Notes: a model not told the origin generated them from the sequence alone. Shown: positions 33,012 to 40,604, numbered from the stretch's first letter. The stretch: DNA of 64,000 nt from Streptomyces sp. NBC_01276 (GCF_041435355.1 NZ_CP108442.1:3720001-3784000), one strand, 5' to 3'. Numbers and translations: made by a program.

Positions 33012-33422
33012 CTACGCCGCGAGCGCCATCCGCCCCTGCTCCACGCCACCACCGCGCACACTCACCACATCCGCGCCCACACCCACACCCACGTCCGTAC
33101 CACTCGCTCCCGCACCGCGCACCGCGTCGGCCGCGAGCGCTGCCGCGGTGGTGGAACGCCGGACGGAAGGGTTCTTGCCGTGCGCCTCGGCGCGGATCCG
33201 CTGCTTGATGGTCGGCGGGAGCGAACCGCCCCGCATCATCGCCCGCCACGTCCGTCGCGCAACCGGAACCGGCCGGCGCACGGCGGGGGCCATCGGAGTG
33301 GTGACGGTGGCGGCGGCCTCGACCGGAGCCGCCTTCCCGCCGAAACCGAGGGCGGTCAGGACCGCCACGAGTGCTGCGAGGAGGGTGGTCCAGATCGACG
33401 TGATGCTGCTGCGGTGGGTCAT
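33012..33422 (-). CDS. Small exported or membrane-anchored hypothetical protein
   Basis: 136 residues starting MTHRSSITSIWTTLLAALVAVLTALGFGG, a signal peptide or N-terminal anchor. A conserved-looking basic block follows (PPTIKQRIRAEAHGKNPSVRR), like that of a streptomycete DUF family whose number I recall as DUF6344 without being able to check. The end is Gly/Val-rich low complexity (ASGTDVGVGVGADVV). The codons upstream of ATG 33422 look non-coding. Function unknown. Confidence 0.6.
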   Translation of the reverse strand: MTHRSSITSIWTTLLAALVAVLTALGFGGKAAPVEAAATVTTPMAPAVRRPVPVARRTWRAMMRGGSLPPTIKQRIRAEAHGKNPSVRRSTTAAALAADAVRGAGASGTDVGVGVGADVVSVRGGGVEQGRMALAA

Positions 33423-33586
33423 GACGAGCGCCTCGTTCCTCGATGTTCCGACGGGCGGATCTGCATACATTCGTCATGATGTGGCCGCAACCGCACCGCC
33501 CCCACCACGCGCGCCGTTCTTCCGACAAACACCACTCGTATGAACCAAAGCCGCGTTCCGGCCGCTGAAAGGATCATGCGAACAAC

Positions 33587-33618
33587 CAGAGGGCGGGCCC
33601 GTAGGGGCCCGCCCTCTG
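33587..33618 (-). terminator. Perfect 14-bp hairpin
   Basis: CAGAGGGCGGGCCC-GTAG-GGGCCCGCCCTCTG. It sits 60 bases past the stop of the minus-strand gene at 33680. Confidence 0.8.
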
Positions 33619-33679
33619 ACCTGGGGATCAACCGCCAGGGGAATCGGAAGGACGAAGGAACCGCGGGGGCGCCCCCGCG

Positions 33680-33874
33680 CTACGGCTGCGGCGGCTGACC
33701 CTCACCACCGGGGCGCCCCAGCTGGTCCTTGATCTTGTCCTGGGCCATGTCGACCTGGCCGGCGTACTTGCCCTGGGTCTTCCCGTCGACGTAGTCACCG
33801 GCCTTGTCGACGGCCTGGCCGGTCTCTTTCTCGTGGCCCTTCAGCATCTGCTTGAGCTTGTCCATCATGGACAT
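33680..33874 (-). CDS. Small helical antitoxin-like protein (MT0933 family)
   Basis: 64 residues, MSMMDKLKQMLKGHEKETGQ.... Repeating amphipathic pattern with AVDKAGDYVDGKTQGKYAGQVDMAQDKIKDQLG, as in the actinobacterial family annotated as antitoxin (Rv0909/MT0933-like). It also resembles CsbD-type stress proteins. ATG 33874 has AAGGAG six bases upstream, a strong site suggesting high expression. No toxin gene is adjacent, so a real toxin-antitoxin role is doubtful. Confidence 0.85.
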   Translation of the reverse strand: MSMMDKLKQMLKGHEKETGQAVDKAGDYVDGKTQGKYAGQVDMAQDKIKDQLGRPGGEGQPPQP

Positions 33875-33974
33875 GGATGCTCCTTCCGCTGTGTTCCGTC
33901 CCTTCCAGGATCGCGGCCCACCCCGCACACCGCATCCGCGCGGCACCGCGCCCGACGACGTGCCCGGGAACGAC

Positions 33975-34013
33975 GAACGGCCCCTGACCGGGTTTCCCGG
34001 TCAGGGGCCGTTC
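33975..34013 (-). terminator. Hairpin beyond the tRNA-Ser remnant
   Basis: GAACGGCCCCTGACCGGG-TTT-CCCGGTCAGGGGCCGTTC, a perfect 18-bp stem. Probably the original terminator of tRNA-Ser(UGA) before the element inserted; the copy after the intact tRNA (34995-35037) has a similar sequence. Confidence 0.85.
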
Positions 34014-34018
34014 TTCTG

Positions 34019-34074
34019 CGGTGGGTGTGGGATTTGAACCCACGGTGACTCGCGCCACGACGGTTTTCAAGACC
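34019..34074 (-). pseudogene. 3' fragment of tRNA-Ser(UGA) (att site)
   Basis: Identical to the 3' 56 bases of the tRNA at 35041-35125, including variable arm, T arm and acceptor 3' strand. The 5' half is replaced by unrelated sequence. Not a functional tRNA. Confidence 0.93.
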
Positions 34075-34120
34075 TCTTGCGAACCCCAGGCAGATCCGAC
34101 TCAAGGCCAGCTCAGAGGCC

Positions 34121-34312
34121 CTATGAGGCGCCTTCCTCACGGTCGATGGGAGCAGCGTGCCCGTCCCGTGCCCCTTCCGCGTCCTCGTGCCCGTTCAGCC
34201 ATGAGTCCGAAGCATCGGCGACTTGGGCGTCACGGCCGTCGACTGGCCTGGCGTAGTGCCGGGTGGTAACGCTGGCGTTCGAGTGACCGAGGCGCCGGGC
34301 AGCGGTCATGAC
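34121..34312 (-). pseudogene. Tyrosine-integrase C-terminal remnant
   Basis: The minus strand encodes MTAARRLGHSNASVTTRHYA followed by RPVDGRDAQVADASDSWLNG. RLGHSNASVTTRHYA is the integrase box around the late His and the catalytic Tyr. Everything upstream (core domain, first Arg) is missing; the similarity ends abruptly near 34310, where a plus-strand CutA-like fragment begins. Its position beside the att repeat is where phage and AICE integrases sit. Confidence 0.8.
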
Positions 34313-34474
34313 GCCGATGCGACCTTGCGCACGGTGCAGAGCCGTGTCCCCGAGATCATCGCCCGGGCGAAGCACACGCACCCTTACGTGGTGCCCAGCA
34401 TCATCACGATGCCGATCAATGACACTACTCCCGACTACCGCGCATGGATCATCGAGCAGTCGGGCCCGGCATAG
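34313..34474 (+). pseudogene. CutA1-like C-terminal remnant
   Basis: The plus-strand reading frame gives VPEIIARAKHTHPYVVPSII then TMPINDTTPDYRAWIIEQSG before the stop at 34474. This fits the C-terminal half of CutA1 divalent-cation tolerance proteins (HPYxVPxI, PI, then YxxWI). The N-terminal half is absent and no start is convincing. It abuts the integrase remnant, so a deletion or rearrangement joined the two. The next 250 bases (34475-34729) show nothing I recognise. Confidence 0.6.
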
Positions 34475-34729
34475 CGGGAGCCTGTTACAGGTTTCTCTAC
34501 TTCATCAAGGGCGCTTCCGCCGCCAAGGCGGCGTCGCGCGCCAATGGCTCAGGACTTGATGGACTGGATGAGCCCGGCCTGATCGGTGAGCCGCCCGTCA
34601 GGACAGATGCCTCCGGCGGGGGCGCTCTGACTCTGGGATGCGGGGGCCAGTCGTGCGGCCGCGGCTTCGTCGTGGTTCGGGGTGGGGGCTGTCATCCCGC
34701 CTGCCTCAACGGACAGCGCCTCCCCAGCC

Positions 34730-34915
34730 CTACCCCTTGGCAGCGATCACGATCACGATCACTCCGATAGCAATGAACATGAGCATGCAGCCAACGCACC
34801 CTCTGTCCTGACGCTCCCGTGCTGCAGCCTGCTGTGCAGCCACACGGTTGTGGTAGTCGATCATCCCGCGCCGAACAGCGCGCGCCACCTCGTCCTCGTT
34901 CACCTTGTCCCCCAT
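34730..34915 (-). CDS. Small C-tail membrane protein within the relic element
   Basis: Up to 61 residues (MGDKVNEDEVARAVRRGMID...). Amphipathic N-terminal part, a CVGC pair, then one membrane helix (CMLMFIAIGVIVIVIAAKG). ATG 34915 lacks a ribosome site; GTG 34903 (reading MNEDEVARAV) has GGGGGA about five bases upstream and may be the true start. The only intact-looking gene in the element. Role unknown; could be cargo or a chance frame. Confidence 0.5.
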   Translation of the reverse strand: MGDKVNEDEVARAVRRGMIDYHNRVAAQQAAARERQDRGCVGCMLMFIAIGVIVIVIAAKG

Positions 34916-34994
34916 CAAGCTACATGCGTGCCCTTCACGTGCCCCGACGGACGGGGAACCACGGGGGCTAGCAGTCACAAACAGCTACATGAAC

Positions 34995-35037
34995 GTGAAC
35001 GGCTCCTGACCATAGATCCTGGTCAGGAGCCGTTCAC
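34995..35037 (-). terminator. Terminator of tRNA-Ser(UGA)
   Basis: The 17-bp arm starting GTGAACGGCTCCTGACC pairs perfectly with 35021-35037 over a 9-base loop, directly after the tRNA. It resembles, but is not identical to, the hairpin at 33975; this copy came with the element. Confidence 0.85.
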
Positions 35038-35040
35038 CTG

Positions 35041-35125
35041 CGGTGGGTGTGGGATTTGAACCCACGGTGACTCGCGCCACGACGGTTTTCAAGACCGTTC
35101 CCTTAGGCCGCTCGGGCAACCCACC
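35041..35125 (-). tRNA. tRNA-Ser (anticodon UGA)
   Basis: Acceptor GGTGGGT/ACCCACC, discriminator G. The anticodon stem ACGGT/ACCGT encloses loop CTTGAAA, giving TGA. Long variable arm as in the other serine tRNAs. The 3' portion was supplied or restored by an inserted element (see the repeat at 34016 and 35038). Confidence 0.96.
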
Positions 35126-35197
35126 TGGCCGGTACAGAGTACCGGGATGTGGGGGTGGGTGGGGTGGGTGTTTCCGGGGCGGCGGGGGTGGTCGGGA

Positions 35198-36142
35198 TCA
35201 GGAGGTCTGGGCCTTGTCGTAGGCCGCTTTGGCCTCGTTGCCGAAGTAGGGGCCGAACATCCGGTTCGGCAGGAAGTTGTAGCCGAAGCTGTTCACCGAG
35301 ACCTGCGTGCCCAGGCCGGTGGCCTCGTCGAAGTCCTGGAGCCAGGGGCCGCCGCTGGAGCCGCCCGTCATGTTGCAGCCCAGGCTGTGGTCCTTGGTGA
35401 GCAGGAAGTCCTTGCCCGTGGTGCCGCTGCAGTAGACGAGCCTGGTGCCGTCGTAGGGCGCGGCCGCCGGGAAGCCGAAGGAGTACATCTTCTTGGTGTA
35501 GCCGCCGTTGAAGAGGATGCCCTGGGCCCCGACGACCTCGCTGAGCTTCCGGCCGTTCAACGGGGCCACCACCGCCAGGCCGACGTCCATGTTCATGTCC
35601 TCGCTCGCCGCCCACTGGTCGGTCGCGAGGGTCTTGGTCGCCGGCCACTGGCCGTAGGGCGCGTTCCCGTTGTCGTAGGCGGGGACGAAGACCCAGTTGG
35701 TGTGCCAGGCGCCCTGGTACTTCACGCAGTGGCCGGCCGTGATGACGGTGCTGCCGTTGGCGCTCGTGATCGAGTCGCCCGAGCAGGATGCCGTCCGGTC
35801 GCCCATGGTGAAGAAGACCCGGCCCGACGTCCTCACGATCGCCCCGCCGCCGGTCCAGGCCCCGCCGGCCTGCGGGAACGAGGTGGGGGAGGCCGCCGTG
35901 GGGGCCACCCGGAGGGAGGGGCCGGCCGCGGGCCGGCTCGTACGGGCGGCGCCGGGGGCGGCCGTCACGTCCAGCGGGGTGGCCTGCCGCATCCGTTCCG
36001 GCGTCCAGAAGCCGGCCGTCTGCGAGGGCCGGAACGAGGCGGGCGGCTCCGCGGCGACCGAGGGGGAGGCCGCCGTCAGGGCCCCCGCGAACAGGGCGCC
36101 CGCGGCGAGGAGGACGGACAGCGCCGTGCGATGACGATTCAC
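35198..36142 (-). CDS. Secreted trypsin/V8-like serine protease
   Basis: 314 residues from GTG 36142 with AAGGAG six bases upstream. Signal peptide (NRHRTALSVLLAAGALFAG, cleavage near AASPSVAA), a propeptide-like stretch, then a peptidase with a full triad: His in TVITAGHCV, Asp in NMDVGLAVVAP, Ser in NMTGGSSGGPWLQDF. Asn before Gly and the overall shape suit the S1 glutamyl-endopeptidase-like group. Exported protease of unknown substrate. A 16-bp repeat array lies 77 bases upstream and may control it. Confidence 0.9.
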   Translation of the reverse strand: MNRHRTALSVLLAAGALFAGALTAASPSVAAEPPASFRPSQTAGFWTPERMRQATPLDVTAAPGAARTSRPAAGPSLRVAPTAASPTSFPQAGGAWTGGGAIVRTSGRVFFTMGDRTASCSGDSITSANGSTVITAGHCVKYQGAWHTNWVFVPAYDNGNAPYGQWPATKTLATDQWAASEDMNMDVGLAVVAPLNGRKLSEVVGAQGILFNGGYTKKMYSFGFPAAAPYDGTRLVYCSGTTGKDFLLTKDHSLGCNMTGGSSGGPWLQDFDEATGLGTQVSVNSFGYNFLPNRMFGPYFGNEAKAAYDKAQTS

Positions 36143-36218
36143 GCAGGACTCCTTCTGCCGTGCCCGGACCCGTGTGACCCGGGCAGGGTGGGGTGAAGAG
36201 CTGTCGGTGCGGATCGGC

Positions 36219-36314
36219 TGTGCGGCCGTACGGGTGAACTGCCGTACGGATGAGCGGCCGTACGAGTGAGCGGCCGTACGGGTGAGCGGCCGTACGGGTG
36301 AGCACGCGTGCGGG
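36219..36314. repeat. Six tandem 16-bp repeats upstream of the protease
   Basis: Unit TGAGCGGCCGTACGGG, six units: two identical (36267-36298) and four with one to five changes. Most units centre on the palindrome CCGTACGG, so the array is a regular series of dyads at 16-bp intervals. Confidence 0.9.
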
Positions 36315-36410
36315 GGCACCGTCGCACGCGCGCTCCGAAATGTCAGCGGGCAGCCCGGACGTTCGGTCGGTTCCGGCCAGGAAATGGCCAACTCCCGCTG
36401 GAACAGGGGG

Positions 36411-37469
36411 TCATACGGTGAGCAGGACTCCGACGTACGAGACCCCGGCCACCATCACCCACGCCCCCAGCCCCAGCAGGGCCGCGCGCCCCCCGGTCCG
36501 GGCCAGGGTGGGGAGGTCGACCGCGCTGCCCAGCCCGAACAGGGCCGCCGCCAGCAGCAGTCCCTGTGCCGTGTGCGCCCACTCCAGGGCCACGTCGGGC
36601 AGCACACCCGTGGCGCGCAACGCGGACGCCGCCAGGAACCCCGCCACGAACAGGGGCACCGGAGCGGGCCTGCGCCCCGAGGAGGTACGCGCCCCGCGCC
36701 GCCGGGCGCGCATCGAGAAGGCCACGGCCGCCACCAGGGGAGCCAGGAGCGCCACCCGCATCAGCTTGACCAGCACCGCCTCGCCCAGCGCCCCGGGCCC
36801 GGCGGTCTGGGCCGTCGCCACGACCTGTCCGACGTCATGGACGCTGGCCCCCACCCATCGCCCGAAGCCGAGGTCGGAGAGCCCCAACGGGCCGTGGAGG
36901 AGAGGAAGTACGGCGATGGCGAGCGTCCCGCAGAGGGTCACCAGCGCCACCGAAGTGGCCACGTCCTCCTCGTCGCTGCCGGACACCTCGCTCACCGCGC
37001 CGATGGCCGAGGCGCCGCAGATCGAGTAGCCGGTGGCGATCAACAGCGGCTGGTCTCCGGGGAGTCCGAGGCGTCGGCCCAGCCAGACGGTGCCGAAGAA
37101 GGTGGCCGCGACGACTCCGCTCACCATCGCCACCGTCGCCCAGCCCAGCCGGACCACCTGGTCCAGCCCCAGGGCGAGGCCCAGCAGGACGATGCCGATG
37201 CGCATCAGGCGCCGGCCGGCCAGCGACAGACCCGGGCGGGCCGGGCCGCGCACCACGCCCCGTAGACCGGGAAGGTGGGCCGCTGCGATGCCGAGCACCA
37301 CCGAAGCGGTCAGCATCGGTACCGCCGGGACCACCTCGTGCACGCACCACGCCACCAGGGTGCCGGCGGCGGCCAGGCCCAGTCCGGGCCAGGAGGTGGA
37401 TGTTTCACGTGAAACACGGGGCAGTCGCGGCCGCACCGGTCGGTGGACGGTGCGGTTCAGGAGGGCCAT
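36411..37469 (-). CDS. YeiH/UPF0324-family membrane protein (putative sulfate exporter)
   Basis: 352 residues, about 10 membrane helices (PGLGLAAAGTLVAWCVHEVV ... GLGAWVMVAGVSYVGVLLTV). Family signatures: LLIATGYSICGASAIGAVSEVSGS and GRWVGASVHDVGQVVATAQTAG. The family is labelled putative sulfate exporter, although transport has been little tested. It overlaps the cysteine dioxygenase gene by one base and both lie beside a LysR gene. Exporting sulfite or sulfate made from cysteine is therefore a reasonable guess. A parS site lies in the N-terminal coding part (VSRETS). Confidence 0.88.
   Translation of the reverse strand: MALLNRTVHRPVRPRLPRVSRETSTSWPGLGLAAAGTLVAWCVHEVVPAVPMLTASVVLGIAAAHLPGLRGVVRGPARPGLSLAGRRLMRIGIVLLGLALGLDQVVRLGWATVAMVSGVVAATFFGTVWLGRRLGLPGDQPLLIATGYSICGASAIGAVSEVSGSDEEDVATSVALVTLCGTLAIAVLPLLHGPLGLSDLGFGRWVGASVHDVGQVVATAQTAGPGALGEAVLVKLMRVALLAPLVAAVAFSMRARRRGARTSSGRRPAPVPLFVAGFLAASALRATGVLPDVALEWAHTAQGLLLAAALFGLGSAVDLPTLARTGGRAALLGLGAWVMVAGVSYVGVLLTV
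37401..37416. other. parS: parS site (perfect) inside the exporter gene
   Basis: TGTTTCACGTGAAACA exactly. It is read by the host gene as R-V-S-R-E-T-S, the same frame as in the kinase gene. Confidence 0.9.
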
Positions 37470-38053
37470 CAGCCGGTCGGTTCCGGGTAGACGCGGCGGA
37501 CGCTGCTGCCCAGACGGCCCACGTCGGCTCCGTAGACGTGCAGGGATATCGCCGTCGTACGACAGGAGTTGCGCACCTTGTGGATGTCACCGGGCGGGGC
37601 GAACCCGCAGACGTCCCCCTGGCCGTTGACCACCTCCTCGGTCGCCACGAGCCGCGCCGCACCACCGGGTGCCGTGGCGGGGGCCAGTCGGTAGCGGACC
37701 TCGCTCTCGGCGCCCTCGTGCACCCCGGCCACGCACCAGGAGACGTGGTCGTGGATGGAGGTCTCCTGGCCGGGCAGCCACACCAGGGCCACCACGGAGA
37801 AGCTCCCGTCGGGCTCGGTGTGCAGGATGTGCTGCCGGTACCGGTCGGGGTGCCCTTCGCGCTGTTCGGGAGTGAGCAGCTCGGGCTCCCCCAGGTGCGG
37901 CGCGAGGCGCTCGCCGACGAGGTAGGCGGTCAGGTCGGGGGCCAGCCCCCGGTCCACGACCTGGCGGATCTCATTGACGAGGGCGGCCATCCTCGCGGTC
38001 GTACGGGCCGGCGTGGTGGTGGTCATGGGAGCAGCGTCCGTCGCCGCATCCAT
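37469..38053 (-). CDS. Cysteine dioxygenase-type cupin enzyme
   Basis: 194 residues from ATG 38053; a TTG at 38062 and ATG 38026 are alternatives, none with a strong ribosome site. Cupin core with the first iron-binding pair in QETSIHDHVSWCVAGVHEG and the third His in PPGDIHKVRNSC. A Cys (HDHVSWC) lies near the position of the Cys-Tyr cross-link of animal enzymes, and a Tyr is present late (LHVYG). It would oxidise cysteine to cysteine sulfinate using Fe(II) and O2. The operon with a putative sulfate exporter and a LysR regulator suggests disposal of excess cysteine sulfur. Confidence 0.87.
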   Translation of the reverse strand: MDAATDAAPMTTTTPARTTARMAALVNEIRQVVDRGLAPDLTAYLVGERLAPHLGEPELLTPEQREGHPDRYRQHILHTEPDGSFSVVALVWLPGQETSIHDHVSWCVAGVHEGAESEVRYRLAPATAPGGAARLVATEEVVNGQGDVCGFAPPGDIHKVRNSCRTTAISLHVYGADVGRLGSSVRRVYPEPTG

Positions 38054-38081
38054 CACGTCCAACGACAGTTCTTCCCTGAAA

Positions 38082-38098
38082 TCCCAAGCTGAGCTTAT
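38082..38098. promoter_or_regulatory. Candidate LysR box upstream of the dioxygenase
   Basis: On the plus strand TCCCAA-N5-GCTTAT; it also contains AAGCTGAGCTT, a short dyad. The same half-sites occur, inverted, in front of the lysR gene (39041-39057). Confidence 0.45.
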
Positions 38099-38125
38099 GG
38101 ATCGAGGGTGGGTGGAGCCGGAGGC

Positions 38126-39031
38126 TCAGCAGCCGATCCGGTTCGCGGCAACGCGCTTGAGCTCGTCCAGCACCACGGCGGTCGCCGGGATCCGCAGGTG
38201 GTCGCGGTAGACGTAGGCGGCGATGTGGCGGCGGGCCGCGGGCTCCAGCACCCGCCCGCAGACACGGCTGAGGGAGAGCGACGGCAGCACCAGCGCGGGC
38301 ATCATCGCGACCCCCAGCCCCTGCGCGACGAGGCTCTGGACCACCAGGTTGTCGTCGGTGGCGAACCTGATGTCGGGGACGAAGCCCAGCTCGGCGCATT
38401 CGTGCAGCAGGTTGGCGCGACATCGGGGGCAGCCCGCGATCCAGCGTTCCTCGGCCAGGTCGGCCAGGTGCACGGCGCGGCGCCGGGCGAGCGGGTGGCC
38501 GGTCGGGAGCAGCACGGTCAGCTGGTCCTCCAGGAGCCTGACCTCGGCCACCTCCTCCGGGATCTCCTCGTGCAGCCCGGGATAGGTGAAGGCGAGGGTG
38601 ATGTCGCACTCGCCGCGCTGGAGGCGGCGCAGGGACTCCGGGGGCTCGCCCTCCAGCAGCTCGACCTGGACGCCCGGGTGGTCCTTCGCCAGCCCGCTGA
38701 GGGCCTCGGGAACGAGGGTGACGTTGGCGCTGGGGAATCCGCAGACCCGGACCCGCCCGGTGCGCAGCCGGGTGTACGCCTTCAGCTGGGCCTCGGCCGC
38801 CGAGAGGGAGCCGAGGATGGACTCGGCGTGCCGGGCCAGGGACTCACCGGCCTCGGTGAGTTTCATCTTCCGGCCCACCCGGGTGAACAGCGGTGTGCCG
38901 ACGGCGCGTTCGAGCGCCTTCATCTGCTGGGTGATCGCGGGCTGGGTGTAGCCCAGGACGCGAGCGGCCGCCGAGTACGAGCCCGCGGCGACCACTTCAT
39001 GGAATGTCCGTATGTGCCGTGAATCGAACAC
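38126..39031 (-). CDS. LysR-family transcriptional regulator
   Basis: 301 residues. N-terminal winged helix (MFDSRHIRTFHEVVAAGSYSAAARVLGYTQPAITQQMKALERAVG) and a periplasmic-binding-type effector domain (about 90-290: GRVRVCGFPSANVTLVPEAL, LTVLLPTGHPLARR, VQSLVAQGLGVAMMPALVL). GTG start at 39031. It is upstream of, and in the same direction as, the dioxygenase-exporter pair, with 72 bases between. It most likely controls them and itself in response to a sulfur compound; a shared ATAAGC-N5-TTGGGA motif supports this. Confidence 0.92.
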   Translation of the reverse strand: MFDSRHIRTFHEVVAAGSYSAAARVLGYTQPAITQQMKALERAVGTPLFTRVGRKMKLTEAGESLARHAESILGSLSAAEAQLKAYTRLRTGRVRVCGFPSANVTLVPEALSGLAKDHPGVQVELLEGEPPESLRRLQRGECDITLAFTYPGLHEEIPEEVAEVRLLEDQLTVLLPTGHPLARRRAVHLADLAEERWIAGCPRCRANLLHECAELGFVPDIRFATDDNLVVQSLVAQGLGVAMMPALVLPSLSLSRVCGRVLEPAARRHIAAYVYRDHLRIPATAVVLDELKRVAANRIGC

Positions 39032-39040
39032 GAGCGAAGC

Positions 39041-39057
39041 ATAAGCAGATATTGGGA
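39041..39057. promoter_or_regulatory. Candidate LysR box upstream of lysR
   Basis: ATAAGC-N5-TTGGGA on the plus strand, nine bases before the lysR start. The last bases overlap the arm of the terminator at 39054-39093, so part of the match may be coincidental. Confidence 0.4.
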
Positions 39058-39093
39058 GGGGCCGTAGACGGAATCCCGCCCACGGCCCCTCCC
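39054..39093 (-). terminator. Terminator of the HtrA-like gene
   Basis: GGGAGGGGCCGT (39054-39065) pairs perfectly with ACGGCCCCTCCC (39082-39093) over 16 bases. Lies 20 bases past the protease stop. Confidence 0.75.
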
Positions 39094-39113
39094 ATCAAGC
39101 CAGTGTCCAGCGG

Positions 39114-40604
39114 CTACTTGTCGCCGACCCGCGAGCCGAGGGTGATGTCGACCGTGTTGGGCTTGCCGTCCCGCAGGTAGGTCAGCTTCACGGTGTCACC
39201 CGGCTTGTACGTCCAGATGAGGCTGATCAGCGTCGGACCGCTGTCGACCTGCCGGCCGCCGAACTCGGTGATGACGTCGCCGGGCTTGAGGCCCGCCTTG
39301 CCGGCCGGGCCGTTGGGGTCGACCAGCTCGTTGGCGGCCGCGCCCTGCTCGGAGATCTTGGCGCCGTCGGTCTTGGCCTGGAGGTCGACGGAGACCGAGA
39401 TCACCGGGTAGACCGGCTTGCCGGTCTTGATCAGGGAGTCGGCGACGTTCTTGGCCTGGTTGATCGGGATGGCGAAGCCGAGGCCGATCGAGCCGGCCTG
39501 TCCGCCGCCGAAGCCGCCGTTGCCCGCGGACTGGATCGCGGAGTTGATGCCGATGACCGCGCCGCGGCCGTCGAGGAGCGGACCGCCCGAGTTTCCGGGG
39601 TTGATGGAGGCGTCCGTCTGGAGGGCGCTCATGTAGGAGTTCTTGCCGCCGGAGCCGTCGCCGGAGGCCACCGGACGGTTCTTCGCGCTGACGATGCCGG
39701 TGGTGACCGTGTTGGACAGGCCGAACGGGGCGCCGATCGCGATGGTCGAGTCGCCGACCGCGACCTTGTCGGAGTCACCGAGGGCCAGCGGCTTGAGGCC
39801 CGCGGGAGGGTTCTTCAGCTTGAGCACGGCGACGTCGTAGCCCTGGGCGCGGCCGATCACCTCGGCGTCGTACTTCTTGCCGTTGGAGAAGGTCGCCGAG
39901 AGCTTGCCACCGTTGGCGGCGGAGGCCACCACGTGGTTGTTGGTGAGGATGTGGCCCTGCTCGTCGTAGACGAAGCCGGTGCCGGTGCCGCCCTCGCCGT
40001 CCCCGGCCGAGGCCTCGATGGTGACGACGCTGGGCAGCGCGGACGCGGCGAGGCCGGCGACGGAGCCGGGCTCGCGCTTGACGTCCTTGGGGGTGGCGGC
40101 GGTGATGGTGGTCGAGCCCGAGGCCTCGTCGCCGCGCTGGGCCGCCCAGTAGCCGACGCCACCGCCGATGCCGCCCGCGAGGAGGGCCGCCGCCAGGACG
40201 GCGGCGACCAGGCCGCCCTTGCCCTTCGGCTTGGGCTGCGGCGCGCCGTCGGTGTGGAGCGGGGTGCCCCAGCCGCCTCCGTGGCCGCCGTGGCCGCCGT
40301 ACGCGGGCACCGCGGGCGGCGGCGGGGGCCAGCCCTCGGCGCCGTACGCCGTCGGGGCGCCGGCCGGGGGCTCGGGCTGGGGCAGCGGCTGGGTGTGCCC
40401 GTAGACCGGGGGCTGGTCCTGCGGCTGGGCGTACGCAGGGGGGCCGGCCGGGGTGGGCGGCAGCTGCTGGGTCTGCTCGGCGCCGGGCACGGGCTGCGCG
40501 ACGGACGGGGCCGGGTCGGGGGTGGAGGCGGCCACGGGCACGGGGGGTGCGGACGGGGCCGCGGGGGGTGTCGGGGCCGCGGTGCCCTCGTTCTCGGTGC
40601 TCAC
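39114..40604 (-). CDS. Membrane-anchored HtrA/DegP-like PDZ serine protease
   Basis: 496 residues. A cytoplasmic Pro/Ala/Gln-rich N-terminus of about 130 residues, one membrane helix (GGLVAAVLAAALLAGGIGGGVGYW), then a trypsin-like domain with triad LTNNHVV (His), YDVAVLKL (Asp) and INPGNSGGPLLD (Ser), and a C-terminal PDZ domain (NGPAGKAGLKPGDVITEFGGRQVDSG). Acts outside the membrane on misfolded or envelope proteins. Upstream lies a 258-base divergent region shared with the GDPD gene. ATG 40604 with GAGGAGAG upstream. Confidence 0.94.
   Translation of the reverse strand: MSTENEGTAAPTPPAAPSAPPVPVAASTPDPAPSVAQPVPGAEQTQQLPPTPAGPPAYAQPQDQPPVYGHTQPLPQPEPPAGAPTAYGAEGWPPPPPAVPAYGGHGGHGGGWGTPLHTDGAPQPKPKGKGGLVAAVLAAALLAGGIGGGVGYWAAQRGDEASGSTTITAATPKDVKREPGSVAGLAASALPSVVTIEASAGDGEGGTGTGFVYDEQGHILTNNHVVASAANGGKLSATFSNGKKYDAEVIGRAQGYDVAVLKLKNPPAGLKPLALGDSDKVAVGDSTIAIGAPFGLSNTVTTGIVSAKNRPVASGDGSGGKNSYMSALQTDASINPGNSGGPLLDGRGAVIGINSAIQSAGNGGFGGGQAGSIGLGFAIPINQAKNVADSLIKTGKPVYPVISVSVDLQAKTDGAKISEQGAAANELVDPNGPAGKAGLKPGDVITEFGGRQVDSGPTLISLIWTYKPGDTVKLTYLRDGKPNTVDITLGSRVGDK

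Larger units (their letters stand above)
34016..35096. mobile_element. Remnant of an integrative element in tRNA-Ser(UGA)
   Basis: A perfect 59-bp direct repeat (34016-34074 and 35038-35096) brackets about 960 bases. The right copy is part of the intact tRNA-Ser gene, from the anticodon stem to just past the 3' end; the left copy is the orphan 3' part. This is the attL/attR layout left by tyrosine integrases that use tRNA genes. Inside are an integrase C-terminal remnant next to the left att site, a CutA-like remnant and one small gene. The GC content looks lower than in flanking DNA. Replication and transfer genes are gone, so the element is dead. Confidence 0.85.

Noticed and set aside
32642..33208. 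Protein gene with a Leu/Pro repeat on the plus strand
   Set aside because: The frame is created by the CCTGCCCTG repeat and GC-rich shadow coding. It lacks a ribosome site and domain, and overlaps the minus-strand gene at 33012.
33680..33874. Toxin-antitoxin module
   Set aside because: The antitoxin-like protein has no adjacent toxin gene, so a working module is not supported.
34019..34074. Second functional tRNA-Ser(UGA) gene
   Set aside because: Only the 3' part is present; the acceptor 5' strand and D arm are missing. It is an att site remnant.
32963..36314. CRISPR arrays (tandem repeats at 32963 and 36219)
   Set aside because: Units are 9 and 16 bp with no spacers between them, and no cas genes are present.
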